From the NCBI GenBank assembly GCA_003260025.2, contig QFZU02000003.1, positions 1 through 44,783 of the forward strand: DNA of 44,783 nucleotides, in the 5' to 3' direction. Source of the stretch: Microbispora triticiradicis (lineage in GTDB: Bacteria > Actinomycetota > Actinomycetes > Streptosporangiales > Streptosporangiaceae). Under the pieces are notes generated by a model. The model saw nothing but the letters and a program-made list of their open reading frames with translations, was not told where the DNA came from and ran no database searches. Of this stretch, positions 26,775 through 39,843 are shown piece by piece. The position numbers and the translations under genes were made by a program. Numbering within the stretch: position 1 is the first letter of the stretch; each line of letters begins with the position of its first letter.

Positions 26775-26839
26775 GGGAACCGGCAGGCACTCGGGGAACC
26801 ACCCGGGACCGGTTCCCGATCGAGAGGAAGTCGGGAACC
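26775..26839. promoter_or_regulatory. GGGAACC/GGTTCCC repeats between HxlR and MFS genes
   Basis: GGGAACC occurs at 26775-26781, 26794-26800 and 26833-26839, and the reverse form GGTTCCC at 26811-26817; GGGAACCGG (26775-26783) and CCGGTTCCC (26809-26817) form a perfect 9-bp inverted repeat. The last copy ends next to the MFS start codon, so binding there could block initiation. Confidence 0.5.
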
Positions 26840-26840
26840 G

Positions 26841-28280
26841 ATGTCCAATTCCGTCACCAGATCCGCTGATGGGCCCGCCCGCATGTCGGGGCGCGCGTGG
26901 GGCGTGCTGCTGGTGCTGTGCGGCGCGATCTTCCTGGAGGGGATCGACGTGGCGATGCTGAACGTGGCGCTGCCGGCGATCCGCGCCGATCTGGGCCTGT
27001 CCACCGGGATGCTCAGCGGGGTCGTCAGCGCCTACGTGCTGGGCTACGGCGGGTTCATGTTGCTGGGCGGACGCGCCGCCGACCTGCTGGGCCACCGCCG
27101 GATGTTCGTGTCGTGGCTGGCGGTGTTCCTGGTCTTCTCCGGGCTTGGCGGGTTCGCCACCGAGGGCTGGATGCTGCTGGTCGCCCGGTTCGTCACAGGG
27201 GTCGCGGCCGCGTTCATGGCCCCCGCCGGGCTGGCGCTGGTCACGTCCAACTTTCCGGAGGGGCCCGCGCGCACCAAAGCGCTCGGCGTGTACGCGGGGA
27301 CGGCGGCGGGCGGGTTCTCGCTCGGCGTGGTCGCGGGCGGCGCGCTCGCCTCGGTCGGCTGGCGATGGGTGTTCTTCGCGCCGGTCGGCCTGTCAGCGCT
27401 GATCCTGGTGGCGGCCCTGGCCCTCGTCCGCGGCACCGGCGGCGAGCGGCCCTCGGGCGGCTTCGACCTGGCGGGGGCCTTCGCCATCACCGCAGCGATG
27501 CTGCTGATGTCCTACGGGGTGGTCCGGTTGGAGCATCCCGGTGACGGCCCCGGCCTGACCGTCGGCGTGTTCGTCGCGGGCCTGACGCTGCTGGGGCTGT
27601 TCACCGCAGTCGAGCGGCGCTCTTCGTCCCCGCTGGTGCGGCTGGGGATTCTGCACTCGGCGCCGCTGGTGCGCGTCAACGTGGCCGCGCTGTTGTTCCT
27701 GGCCGCGTTCGCGGGCTTCCAGTTCCTGGCCACCTTGTACCTCCAGGAACTGCGCGGCTGGAGCACGATGCAGACCGGTCTGGCCATGCTGGTGATCGGC
27801 ATCGACACCGTCCTCGCGCCCGTCCTGACGCCGCGCCTGGTGAACCGTTTCGGCAACACCCGCGTGCTGTTCGGCGGCCTCGTCCTCGCGGCGGCCGCGT
27901 ACGCGCTGTTCCTGCCCGTCAGGATGGACTGGACCTATGCCGCCATGCTTCCGGCGCTGCTCCTGCTCGGTTCGGCCTTCTCCCTGGCGTACGGCCCGCT
28001 CACCATGGCCGCCACCGACGGCGTCGCCGAGGACGAGCACGGCTTGGCGGGCGGCCTGCTCTACACCTCCATCCAGTTCGGAACGGCGCTCGGACTGTCG
28101 GCCGTCACCGCCGTCAGCGTCGCCGCCGGCACGGGCCTGGACGCCCTGCGCACAGCGCTGATCGTCCCCGTGACGGCGGCCGCACTCGGCGCCATCGTCA
28201 TCGCCTTCGGCCTCCGCGCCCCCGCCACGCCCAATGGTCCAGCCCAACCGGCACCAGCCGAGGCCGCAGCCACCGTCTGA
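26841..28280 (+). CDS. MFS transporter, DHA2-type drug exporter
   Basis: A 479-residue protein with about 14 membrane helices. FLEGIDVAMLNVALPAIRAD is the DHA2 motif D in TM1, LLGGRAADLLGHRRMFV is motif A after TM2, and a motif C-like GTAAGGFSLGVVAGGAL lies in TM5. The start ATG 26841 follows GAGAGGAAG. It is divergent from the HxlR gene and is followed by a broken flavoprotein gene 31 bp downstream. The exported compound is unknown; HxlR/MFS pairs often respond to quinones or other electrophiles, which is only a hint here. Confidence 0.87.
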   Translation: MSNSVTRSADGPARMSGRAWGVLLVLCGAIFLEGIDVAMLNVALPAIRADLGLSTGMLSGVVSAYVLGYGGFMLLGGRAADLLGHRRMFVSWLAVFLVFSGLGGFATEGWMLLVARFVTGVAAAFMAPAGLALVTSNFPEGPARTKALGVYAGTAAGGFSLGVVAGGALASVGWRWVFFAPVGLSALILVAALALVRGTGGERPSGGFDLAGAFAITAAMLLMSYGVVRLEHPGDGPGLTVGVFVAGLTLLGLFTAVERRSSSPLVRLGILHSAPLVRVNVAALLFLAAFAGFQFLATLYLQELRGWSTMQTGLAMLVIGIDTVLAPVLTPRLVNRFGNTRVLFGGLVLAAAAYALFLPVRMDWTYAAMLPALLLLGSAFSLAYGPLTMAATDGVAEDEHGLAGGLLYTSIQFGTALGLSAVTAVSVAAGTGLDALRTALIVPVTAAALGAIVIAFGLRAPATPNGPAQPAPAEAAATV

Positions 28281-28310
28281 GCAAGGGCCACCGAGAGGAA
28301 GGAACGAGCG

Positions 28311-28437
28311 TTGGCCACACACGTGACATCGTTCGCCGAGATCAACAGCCGGTTCGACGCCTACATCGGCGACATCGTGTACGCGACCATGACCACCGTC
28401 GACAAGAAGGGACGGCCTCGCGCGCGGCAGCCGGAGG
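28311..28437 (+). pseudogene. remnant of a pyridoxamine-5'-phosphate-oxidase-family gene
   Basis: TTG 28311, behind GAGAGGAAGGAACGAGCG, opens a frame whose first 40 residues (SFAEINSRFDAYIGDIVYAT, MTTVDKKGRPRAR) read as the N-terminus of an FMN-binding PNPOx-like split-barrel protein of about 150 residues. After about 28437 the translation loses all family character and runs into the 3' end of the sigma gene on the other strand (28472), ending at 28517. The rest of the gene is missing. It looks like the break point of a deletion or of a transferred HxlR/MFS/flavoprotein block. Confidence 0.6.
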
Positions 28438-28471
28438 CGGACGTGCCCACCCGGCGAGTCCCAGGTGGTTC

Positions 28472-29068
28472 TCAGGTGGTCCTCGCGGAGCGGACGAACC
28501 CGAGCTCGGCGGCGTAGTCCTCCAGCTTCGCCCGCAGCTGGCGGCGTCCCCGGTGCAGGCGCGACATCACCGTGCCGATGGGGACGTCCATGATCTCCGC
28601 GATCTCCTTGTAGGCGAAGCCCTCCACGTCGGCGAGGTAGACGGCCATCCGGAAGTCCTCCTGCAGTTCCTGGAGCGCCTGCTTCACCCGGGAGTCGGGC
28701 AGGCTCTCCAGCGCCTCCACCTCGGCGGATTTCAGCCCGGTCGAGGTGTGCGAGGCCGCCTCGGCGAGCTGCCAGTCCTCCACGTCCTCCGTCACGGCCC
28801 GCTGCGGCTGGCGCTGCTGGCGCCGGTAGGTGTTGATGTAGGTGTTCGTCAGGATGCGGTACAGCCAGGCCCGGAGGTTCGTGCCCTCGCGGAACTGGTG
28901 GAAGTTGCTGAACGCCCGCATGTAGACGTCCTGCACGAGGTCCTCGGCGTCGGTGGGGTTGCGGGCGAGCCGTAGGGCCCCGGCGTAGATCTGGCCGATG
29001 TACGGCAGCGCGTCCCGCTCGAACCGCAGCCGCCGCCGTTCGACCGCCGTGTCGTCGACGATCGTCAT
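28472..29068 (-). CDS. sigR: ECF sigma factor, SigR/SigH-like
   Basis: A 198-residue ECF sigma factor. Region 2 covers about 15-85 ([58 protein letters not shown]), region 4 about 130-185 ([39 protein letters not shown]). [20 protein letters not shown] and the QRQPQ stretch are characteristic of SigR of Streptomyces and SigH of mycobacteria, the thiol-oxidative stress sigma factors. AAGGAGGTGG seven bases before ATG 29068 fixes the start. SigR genes are normally followed by rsrA, the zinc anti-sigma factor; none is present here, and the downstream DNA is a gene remnant. A paralogue elsewhere may be the housekeeping copy. Confidence 0.85.
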   Translation of the reverse strand: MTIVDDTAVERRRLRFERDALPYIGQIYAGALRLARNPTDAEDLVQDVYMRAFSNFHQFREGTNLRAWLYRILTNTYINTYRRQQRQPQRAVTEDVEDWQLAEAASHTSTGLKSAEVEALESLPDSRVKQALQELQEDFRMAVYLADVEGFAYKEIAEIMDVPIGTVMSRLHRGRRQLRAKLEDYAAELGFVRSARTT

Positions 29069-29263
29069 TTCCCCACCTCCTTGAGGGACTGCCTCATAGT
29101 TACGACCGCTTTGTCCGGTCCGGTCGCACGGGTCGCCTACCCCTGGTCTCTGTTTCAACACGGCTTGCCACCGGCTTTCCGGTTGGCGCCGGGGAGCCGC
29201 CCTGACCCACGCCTCGACGCGGTCGGGCAGGGCGGCCGGAGAAGAACCCCTGGCGGCCGGTTC

Positions 29264-30523
29264 TCAGGCCGCGTCGCGGCGGCCGGCGGACCGGATCGTG
29301 CCGCTGGAGGACGGGCCACCGGAGGTGGGACCGCCCGCGGGCGGGCCGCCGGGAGCGTGCGGGGCGAGGTCGGCGCCGCGCGGGGTCCGGTACGGCTCAC
29401 GCGCCCGCAGGTCCACGGTCTGGATGGTCCGGCTGATGTCGCTGGGCGTCACCAGGCCGACGATCCGGCCGTCGTCCAGCACCACCGCCCGGCCGTCGGC
29501 GGAGCCGCTCATCCGCTGGAGCAGTTCGGTGAGGAGGTCGTCCGGCCGGGCCGACGGCACGTCCGGCGGCGGGCAGGCGATCTCCCGGAGCGGCGTGACC
29601 TCCCTGCGGCCGGGATCGACGGCCCGGACGCGGCCCAGCGTCACCAGCCCCGCGAACCGGCCGTCGTCGTCGACGAGCGGATAGGTGGACAGGTGGTGGC
29701 GGAGCACGAGCCGGTCGATCAGCCCGGCTACCGTCTCGCCCGGATGGGCCGTGATGGGGTGCCGGGACATGACCTCCGCCACCTTGATCCCGTGCAGCGC
29801 GGCGTCGATCTGCGTCTGCTGCTCCTCCGCGCTGGCGGCGTTGACCAGGAAGAGGCCGATGAGGGCCAGCCAGAGCCCCTGGAAGCCGAGCCCGGAGACG
29901 AGGTTGAGGAACCCCAGGACGATCAGCGTGTAGCCAAACACCCGGCCCGCCCGGGCGGCGGCGACGGCGGCCCGGAGGCGGTCGCCCCAGCGCGCCCACA
30001 GGAAGGCGCGGAGCACCCGGCCGCCGTCCAGCGGCGCGGCGGGGATCAGGTTGAACACCGCCAGCAGCACGTTCACCGCGGCCAGGTAGCCGAACATCCC
30101 GCTGACCAGCGCGGGCCCGCCAACGGCGGAGACCCCCCACGTCACGAGGGCGAAGAGGCCGCCGAGCACGACGCTGGTGAGCGGGCCGACCCCGGCGATC
30201 CTGAGGTCCGCGCCGGGGGAGCGGGGCTCGCCGCGGAGCTGGGCCACACCACCGAGCAGCCAGAGCGTGATGCCGGTGACCTCCACGTCGTGCCGGCGCG
30301 CGACGATGGCGTGGGCGAGCTCGTGCGCGAGCAGCGAGGCCAGGAAGAGCACGGCCGACACCAGTGCGGCCAGCACGTACGCCGCGGTCGGCAGGCCGGG
30401 GAAGGCGATCGGGAACCGCCCGAAGGCCAGCCCGACGACAAGGATCACGACGATAACGAGAACGCTGACGTTGAGCCCGACCGGGACTCCGCCGATGCGG
30501 CCGAGACTGATCGACGATCGCAT
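29264..30523 (-). CDS. site-2-type intramembrane metalloprotease (M50) with two CBS domains
   Basis: A 419-residue protein of the M50B group. His67-Glu68-x-x-His71 (HELAH) lies in the second helix and Asp166 in NLIPAAPLDGG completes the zinc site. Six or so membrane helices fill 1-235, then a CBS pair (about 240-375: VMSRHPITAHPGETVAGLID, TYPLVDDDGRFAGLV, AVVLDDGRIVGLVTPSDISR) suggests control by an adenine nucleotide. The Pro/Gly-rich end is probably disordered. GGGGAGG lies just upstream of ATG 30523. It sits 196 bp from the SigR-like gene, and site-2 proteases often release sigma factors from membrane anti-sigma factors, but no such partner is encoded here. Confidence 0.87.
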   Translation of the reverse strand: MRSSISLGRIGGVPVGLNVSVLVIVVILVVGLAFGRFPIAFPGLPTAAYVLAALVSAVLFLASLLAHELAHAIVARRHDVEVTGITLWLLGGVAQLRGEPRSPGADLRIAGVGPLTSVVLGGLFALVTWGVSAVGGPALVSGMFGYLAAVNVLLAVFNLIPAAPLDGGRVLRAFLWARWGDRLRAAVAAARAGRVFGYTLIVLGFLNLVSGLGFQGLWLALIGLFLVNAASAEEQQTQIDAALHGIKVAEVMSRHPITAHPGETVAGLIDRLVLRHHLSTYPLVDDDGRFAGLVTLGRVRAVDPGRREVTPLREIACPPPDVPSARPDDLLTELLQRMSGSADGRAVVLDDGRIVGLVTPSDISRTIQTVDLRAREPYRTPRGADLAPHAPGGPPAGGPTSGGPSSSGTIRSAGRRDAA

Positions 30524-30730
30524 CCTGCCTCCCCTCGTCCCTGTGACAGGGCCTACCCACAAAGGCACAGGTCACGCGGTTGCGGGGGGCCTGGAGGCTG
30601 CGACGCACGGTCAGCGGGACGCCGCGGGGACCGCTGTGCGTATATCGCGCGAACCGTGTGGGAATCAGAACCCGCTCGTGGTGCTCCGCCGACCTAATCG
30701 AAAGCGGCGCTTGACCGGCCGCTGGCTAAA

Positions 30731-30743
30731 GTTGGTGGCCAAC
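30731..30743. promoter_or_regulatory. GTTGG-TGG-CCAAC inverted repeat before the SnoaL-like gene
   Basis: A 5-bp inverted repeat with a 3-bp centre, extended loosely by AA/TT on both sides, lies 31 bp upstream of ATG 30775. The rest of the 30524-30774 gap shows no further clear structure. Short arms make it a weak call. Confidence 0.25.
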
Positions 30744-30774
30744 GTTGCGTACCGACCGTCGAAGGACAGTCGTC

Positions 30775-31206
30775 ATGTCCGACCCATGGGCTGTGAAGCG
30801 CCAGCTAACCGTCGCGCTCAACGAACATGATCTGGAGGGCGTGCTCGAGATCTTCAGCCCGGACGCCGTCCTCGTCTCGCCCTTCGGTGTGGCGGAGGGA
30901 CTCGAGCAGATCGGGTGGATGTACGAGCAGATCTTCAAGAGCTTCCCCGACTTCCACCTCTTCGCGTGGTACGAAGCCGTCACCTGCGAGGCGCCCCTGA
31001 TAGTGGAGTGGACGGCCACGGGCACGCACCTCGGGCCTATCCTGCTGCCGAACGGGTGCGAACTGCAGGGGACCGGTCGCCCGGTCACCTTCCGCGGCAC
31101 CTGCGCGTCCTTCGTCGAGGACGGCAAGATCAAGAGCCATCGGGAGTATTTCGACCAGTTGGAGCTGTACGCCCAGCTCGGTCTGTGCCTGGCGGTCCCG
31201 GGCTGA
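30775..31206 (+). CDS. SnoaL/NTF2-like ester cyclase-family protein
   Basis: A 143-residue protein with the cone-shaped NTF2-like fold. The opening helix KRQLTVALNEHDLEGVLEIF followed by SPDAVLVSPFGVAEGLEQI, then FPDFHLFAWYEAVT, PLIVEWTATGTHLG, and the closing GKIKSHREYFDQLELYAQLG are in the order of SnoaL-like polyketide cyclases and related binding proteins. Most chromosomal copies outside polyketide clusters have no proven reaction. AAGGACAGTCGTC precedes ATG 30775. It stands alone, divergent from the M50 protease gene. Confidence 0.75.
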   Translation: MSDPWAVKRQLTVALNEHDLEGVLEIFSPDAVLVSPFGVAEGLEQIGWMYEQIFKSFPDFHLFAWYEAVTCEAPLIVEWTATGTHLGPILLPNGCELQGTGRPVTFRGTCASFVEDGKIKSHREYFDQLELYAQLGLCLAVPG

Positions 31207-31275
31207 GCGCCGGCGCGCTCGGCGCGGCGCCGGCCGCGGACCTCGTCGGGCGGGTCCGCGGCCGCCGCCGGTGGA

Positions 31276-33594
31276 TCACCTCAGATAGATGTTCGGCCTG
31301 GCGGGGGTCGCCATGCCGTCGCCGAGGAAGAAGCCCGGGTGGGGCGGCTGGTTGTAGGCGGTGTTCTGCCAGGCGATCGCCAGCCGGTACGTCGGGTCGT
31401 GCATGAGGGTGTGGATCTGCCGGGTGGTCGCGGTGGTCGTGCTGTAGATCCGCAGGGCGGTGTTGTCGCTCGTCGGCCAGACGACCTCCTCGCGCCAGTC
31501 GCCGAACAGGTCGGCCGACAGCGACGGGGTCGACTTGGTGCCGTTGTTGGAGTGGACCCCGCTCGCCGTCAGCAGCCGGGTGTCGCCACCGGTGCCGTAC
31601 TTGTCGATGTGGGTGGCGTCGAGCAGCTCGCGCACCGGGTCGGCGTCCCACCACACGAGGAAGTTCGTCGAGCCGGGCTTGCGGCCGACGTTCTGTCCCC
31701 TGGTGTTGTAGACGCCGGAGACGGCGGACGACCACGACTCGGCGCCCGGGCTGCCGGACCAGATGTCGCCGGAGACGCCGCGCCCGTTGTCGCAGCCGCA
31801 GGAGCCGTTGGTCCAGATGATCGATCCGGTGCGGGCGTCGGCCATCCACGCCGCGGGCTTGCTGGTGTCCTCGTCGACCTTGAACACCTCCAGCCCGGCC
31901 CGCGACGGGTCGAGGTCGCCGACGTGCAGCGCGTCGCCGTGCCCGTTGCCCGTGTTCCACAGCGGCGCGCCGTTGTCGTTGACCGCCATCGCGCCGAAGA
32001 CGATCTCGTCCCTGCCGTCGCCGTCCACGTCGGCCACCGCCAGGTTGTGGTTGCCCTGGCCGGTGTACTGGCTGCCGCTGGAGTTGGAGTCGAACGTCCA
32101 CCGCTTGGTCAGGGAGCCGTTGCGGAAGTCCCACGCCGCGATGACCGTACGGGTGTAGTAGCCGCGCGACATGATCAGCGACGGGCGGGCGCCGTCGAGG
32201 TAGGCGGTGGCGGCGAGGAAGCGGTCCACCCGGTTGCCGTAGGAGTCGCCCCAGGAGGAGACCGTCCCGCGTGGCGGGTCGTAGTTCACGGTGGACAGGG
32301 CGGCGCCGGTCTGGCCGTTGAACATCGTCAGGTACTCCGGCCCGGACAGGACGTAGCCGGAGGAGTTGCGGTAGTCGGCCGAGGAACTGCCGATGACCCT
32401 CCCGGTGCCGTCCTTGGTGCCGTCGGCGGTCTTCATCGCCACCTCGGCCCTGCCGTCGCCGTCGTAGTCGTACACCTGGAACTGCGTGTAGTGCGCGCCC
32501 GCGCGGATGTTGCGGCCGAGGTCGATCCGCCACAGGCGGGAGCCGCTGAGCCGGTACGCGTCGACGAAGACGTTGCCGGTGTACCCGGACTGGGAGTTGT
32601 CCTTGGCGTTGGACGGGTCCCACTTCAGCACGATCTCGTACTGGCCGTCGCCGTCGAGGTCGCCCACGCTCGCGTCGTTGGCGCTGTAGGTGTAGGAGAC
32701 CCCGTCGGGCGTCGTGCCGCCGGACGGCGGCTGGATGGGCACGTCGAGGTGGTCGCCGCCGGTGAAGCGCAGCGACGTCTCCGACGACGCCTGCTCGGCG
32801 CCGTTCACCACGGCCCGCACCGTGTACGACGCGTCGGCGGCTGCTCCGGAGTCGAGGTAGTTCGTGGAGTTGGTGATCGGCGAGGAGTTCAGCCTGGTCG
32901 ATCCCCGGTAGACGTTGAACCCCGTGCCGACGTTCTCGGTGCCGAGCAGCCGCCAGGAGACCAGGTTGCCGCTGCCGGACCGCACGCTGATCAGGCCGCG
33001 GTTGAGGTTCTCCATCTGCCGCGCCCCGGCCGGGATGGTCGTGGGGCTCGCCGACGGGCTCGGGGAGGGGCTGGGCGACGCGCTGGGCGACCGCGTCGGG
33101 CTGGCGCTGGGCGAGGCGCTGGGGCTGGGTGACGCGCTGGGACTCGCGCTGGGACTCGCGCTGGGGCTGCTCGTGACCCCGCCGGTGCAGGTGGTGCCGT
33201 TGAGCGTGAAGCTCGCGGGCACGGGGTTGGCGGAGTCGTTCCACGAGCCGTTGAAGCCGAACGACGCCGTCCCGCCGGTGGGGATCGACCCGTTGTAGCC
33301 GGCGTCCTTCGCGGTCACCTGCGCGCCGCTCTGGGTGACCGTCGCGTTCCACGCCTGCGTCACCGTCTGCCCCGCGGTGTACGTCCAGTTGAGCGTCCAG
33401 CCGTTGACGGCGTCGCCGAGGTTGGTGATCGTCACGGAGGTGCCGAACCCGCCCTGCCACTGGTTCGTCACCTGATAGTCGACCCGGCAGCCCGCCGCCG
33501 CCGACGCGGGGAGGGCGGGCAGCGCCCCGGCTCCCGCGAGAGCGGCGGCCGAGGCCACGGCGGCGATCGACGCGAATCTTCGTCGTGTGGTCAT
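31276..33594 (-). CDS. secreted rhamnogalacturonan lyase (PL11) with N-terminal CBM2
   Basis: A 772-residue secreted enzyme. A twin-Arg-containing signal peptide (about 1-33) leads to a family-2 carbohydrate-binding module (about 34-130: CRVDYQVTNQWQGGFGTSVT, GWTLNWTY, and the closing Cys in GTTCTGG, forming the usual disulfide). A Ser/Pro linker follows (about 140-185), then a PL11 eight-bladed beta-propeller lyase from about 190 (NLNRGLISVRSG, SVGDLDGDGQYEIVLKWDPS, VYDYDGDGRAEVAMKTADGT, AVADVDGDGRDEIVFGAM). The repeated DxDGDG loops bind Ca2+. It cleaves the rhamnose-galacturonate backbone of pectin by beta-elimination. Residues YNQPPHPGFFLGDGM at the end are typical of YesW/YesX-type lyases. 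This suggests a plant-polymer-degrading life in soil. Confidence 0.9.
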   Translation of the reverse strand: MTTRRRFASIAAVASAAALAGAGALPALPASAAAGCRVDYQVTNQWQGGFGTSVTITNLGDAVNGWTLNWTYTAGQTVTQAWNATVTQSGAQVTAKDAGYNGSIPTGGTASFGFNGSWNDSANPVPASFTLNGTTCTGGVTSSPSASPSASPSASPSPSASPSASPTRSPSASPSPSPSPSASPTTIPAGARQMENLNRGLISVRSGSGNLVSWRLLGTENVGTGFNVYRGSTRLNSSPITNSTNYLDSGAAADASYTVRAVVNGAEQASSETSLRFTGGDHLDVPIQPPSGGTTPDGVSYTYSANDASVGDLDGDGQYEIVLKWDPSNAKDNSQSGYTGNVFVDAYRLSGSRLWRIDLGRNIRAGAHYTQFQVYDYDGDGRAEVAMKTADGTKDGTGRVIGSSSADYRNSSGYVLSGPEYLTMFNGQTGAALSTVNYDPPRGTVSSWGDSYGNRVDRFLAATAYLDGARPSLIMSRGYYTRTVIAAWDFRNGSLTKRWTFDSNSSGSQYTGQGNHNLAVADVDGDGRDEIVFGAMAVNDNGAPLWNTGNGHGDALHVGDLDPSRAGLEVFKVDEDTSKPAAWMADARTGSIIWTNGSCGCDNGRGVSGDIWSGSPGAESWSSAVSGVYNTRGQNVGRKPGSTNFLVWWDADPVRELLDATHIDKYGTGGDTRLLTASGVHSNNGTKSTPSLSADLFGDWREEVVWPTSDNTALRIYSTTTATTRQIHTLMHDPTYRLAIAWQNTAYNQPPHPGFFLGDGMATPARPNIYLR
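33046..33175 (-). repeat. low-complexity Ser/Pro linker repeat in the PL11 gene
   Basis: Short degenerate repeats of 6-12 bp encode SPSASPSAS-type linker sequence between the CBM2 and lyase domains. They are coding repeats with no spacers of constant length. Confidence 0.7.
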
Positions 33595-33988
33595 CCAAAC
33601 TCCAGACGAGGGTGCCGGTGGTGCCGGCAGGGCCGCGACGGCGTCCGGGACGCACCGCGGTCGCGACGGCGCCATGCCGGGTGCCGCGTCATCACAACGC
33701 GAAACGGGCGCTGTGGTCAAACACCCCCGATTCACCCATGTGGACGCAGCCGCCCGCCGCGTTCCCGGACGGCCGCCCGAGCAGGTGAGAGCGCTCGCGG
33801 CCGGGCCCGCACCGGTCGTCCCCGCCACGCCGGCCGGTGATGATCACTGAAAATTTCACCTCCGGGGCACGGCCATGCTGGGAACGTGCACAGACCCGAC
33901 CGGCCGCCGGCTGCATCCGCGGCCTCCGCCGGGATCGAATACCGATGCGAAGACGTACGGCACGTCACGGCAAGAGGAGGAGCGGTCC
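33595..33988. other. divergent intergenic region with promoter and operator candidates
   Basis: This 394-bp gap separates the PL11 lyase gene (-) and the FAD oxidoreductase gene (+). For the lyase, TTGACC (complement of 33715-33720) and TGTGAT (complement of 33691-33696) are 18 bp apart and may be a -35/-10 pair. Nearer the oxidoreductase gene, two palindromes lie side by side: GTGATGATCAC (33837-33847) and TGAAAATTTCA (33848-33858), in the only AT-rich patch. I see no convincing gene in it; open frames there are GC artefacts. Confidence 0.4.
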
Positions 33989-35286
33989 ATGCCACAGCCT
34001 GCCACGGTGATCGTCGTCGGCGCGGGACTCGCGGGTCTGGCCTGCGCCGTCCATCTGCGCAGGGCGGGGGTGGCGGTCCGGGTCCTGGAGGCCTCGGACG
34101 GCGTGGGCGGCCGGATCCGCACCGACATCGTGGACGGCTTCCGGCTCGACCGCGGGTTCCAGGTCTTCAACACCGGCTATCCGGAGGCCGCCCGGATCCT
34201 CGACATCCCGGCGCTGCGCCTGCGTCCGTTCACCTCGGGGGTGATCGTCTTCCGGGACGGGCGGCACGAGCGGGTGACGCTGCCGTGGCGGCATCCGCGC
34301 CAGGCGCTCAGCGGCCTGTTCGCCCGGGTGGGCACGCCGGTGGACAAGGCCGTGCTCGCCGCGGTGACCACCCGCGACCTGCTGCTGCCCGGCTCCCTCG
34401 TACGGAGGCGGGGCGGCGCCGAGCGCCGCACCACCGAGGAGGAACTGCGGCACTGGGGCGCGTCCCCGGAGGTCGTCGAGAACCTGTTCCGGCCCTTCCT
34501 GTCGGGGGTGGTCCTGGAGCGGGAGCTGGAGACCTCGGGCCGGATCTTCCACCTGCTCTGGCGGTCCTTCGTGCGGGGCGTCATCGGCCTGCCGGCCCTC
34601 GGCATGGGGCGGATTCCCGAGCAGCTCGCCGACCGCCTCCCGCCGGACGCGGTCCGCCTGGAGACCCCCGTCGGCGCGCTGACCCCCACCGGCGTCGCCC
34701 TCGGCGGCGGGGGCGAGATGGAGGCGGCCGCCGTCGTGGTCGCGGCCGACCCGGCCACGGCGGGACGCCTCTTGCCCGGCCTGCCGGTGCCCGCGATGCG
34801 GTCGGTGACGACCTTCTACCACGCCGCTCCCGCGTCGCCGCTCTGGGAGCCGACGCAGATCGTGGACGCGGAAGGCGTGATCACCGACACGATCGTGGTC
34901 ACCGACGCCGCGCCCGAGTACTCGTCCGACGGCCGCGCGCTGATCTCCACCTCGGTCCTCGGCGTGCACGGCGACCGGGACGAGCCCCGGGTGCGGGACC
35001 GGCTGGCGCGGATCTACGGCGACACCTCGTCGTGGGAGCACGTCGCCACCTACGCGATCGAGGCGGCCCTGCCCGCGATGCCGCCCCCGATGCCGCTGCG
35101 CCGCCCGGTGCGGGTGCCGGCCGAGGGCTCTGGGGCGCGGCGCTACGTCTGCGGCGACCACCGCGACACCGGGTCCATCCAGGGCGCGCTGGTCTCCGGA
35201 CGGCGGGCCGCCCGGGCGGTGCTGGAGGACCTGCGCACGCGCCCGGTGGCGGCCCGGCAGGGCCGGACCGCCCGCGACCGCGCCGG

Positions 35287-35296
<10 letters not shown>
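33989..35296 (+). CDS. FAD-dependent amine oxidase / protoporphyrinogen-oxidase-like protein
   Basis: A 435-residue flavoprotein. The N-terminal FAD motif is VIVVGAGLAGLACAVHLRRA with a downstream LEASDGVGGRIRTD that binds the ribose and flavin; the C-terminal VCGDHRDTGSIQGALVSGRR closes the flavin site. LDRGFQVFNTGYPEAARILD is typical of the phytoene desaturase/amine oxidase clade found in plants and bacteria rather than of monoamine oxidases. AAGAGGAGGAGCGGTCC precedes ATG 33989. It converges on the histidine kinase gene with a 10-bp overlap of coding ends. Substrate unknown; carotenoid-like or porphyrin-like substrates are possible but no such cluster is near. Confidence 0.8.
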
Positions 35297-39440
<4,144 letters not shown>

Positions 39441-39843
39441 GGAGGTGAAGAGGGAGAGCTGGTCGACCATTCCGTTGAAGACGGTCGCTATCTCCTGCAG
39501 CAGCCCGTCGCCGTCCTCCGGCAGCCGGGTGCCGAAGTCTCCGTCCCGTACGGCGGTCAGGCCCGCCAGGAGTTCCCGCAGATCCAGTTCCGGATCGCCG
39601 CCGGCGGCGCGGGATGTTCTCGCGCGCTTGACGGTGCCAGCTCTCTCGACCATGTCCACCCTCGCGATCCCGTCTGACCAGGAAAAGAAAGCATATAAAG
39701 CACCGCCGGGCGCGTCGCCCCGCGGCCGCGCGAATGGTACATCTCGCAGGGTGCGAACGCCGTATCTCCCCGGGAGACCTGGGGAGACGCGGGACGGCCG
39801 GAAGGGGCCCGGAGAGGCCCGGTGAGATCTGGCGCGGAGGGGC

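Noticed and set aside
28437-28517. C-terminal part of the PNPOx-like frame as a genuine small protein
   Set aside because: After about residue 42 the sequence has no split-barrel features and overlaps the sigma gene on the other strand.
33046-33175. Short repeats in the PL11 gene as possible CRISPR or minisatellite
   Set aside because: They translate into a Ser/Pro interdomain linker and have no constant unit length.
33595-33828. Upstream extension of the rhamnogalacturonan lyase
   Set aside because: The extra 78 residues precede a normal signal peptide (MTTRRRFASIAAVASAA) and cover the promoter region.
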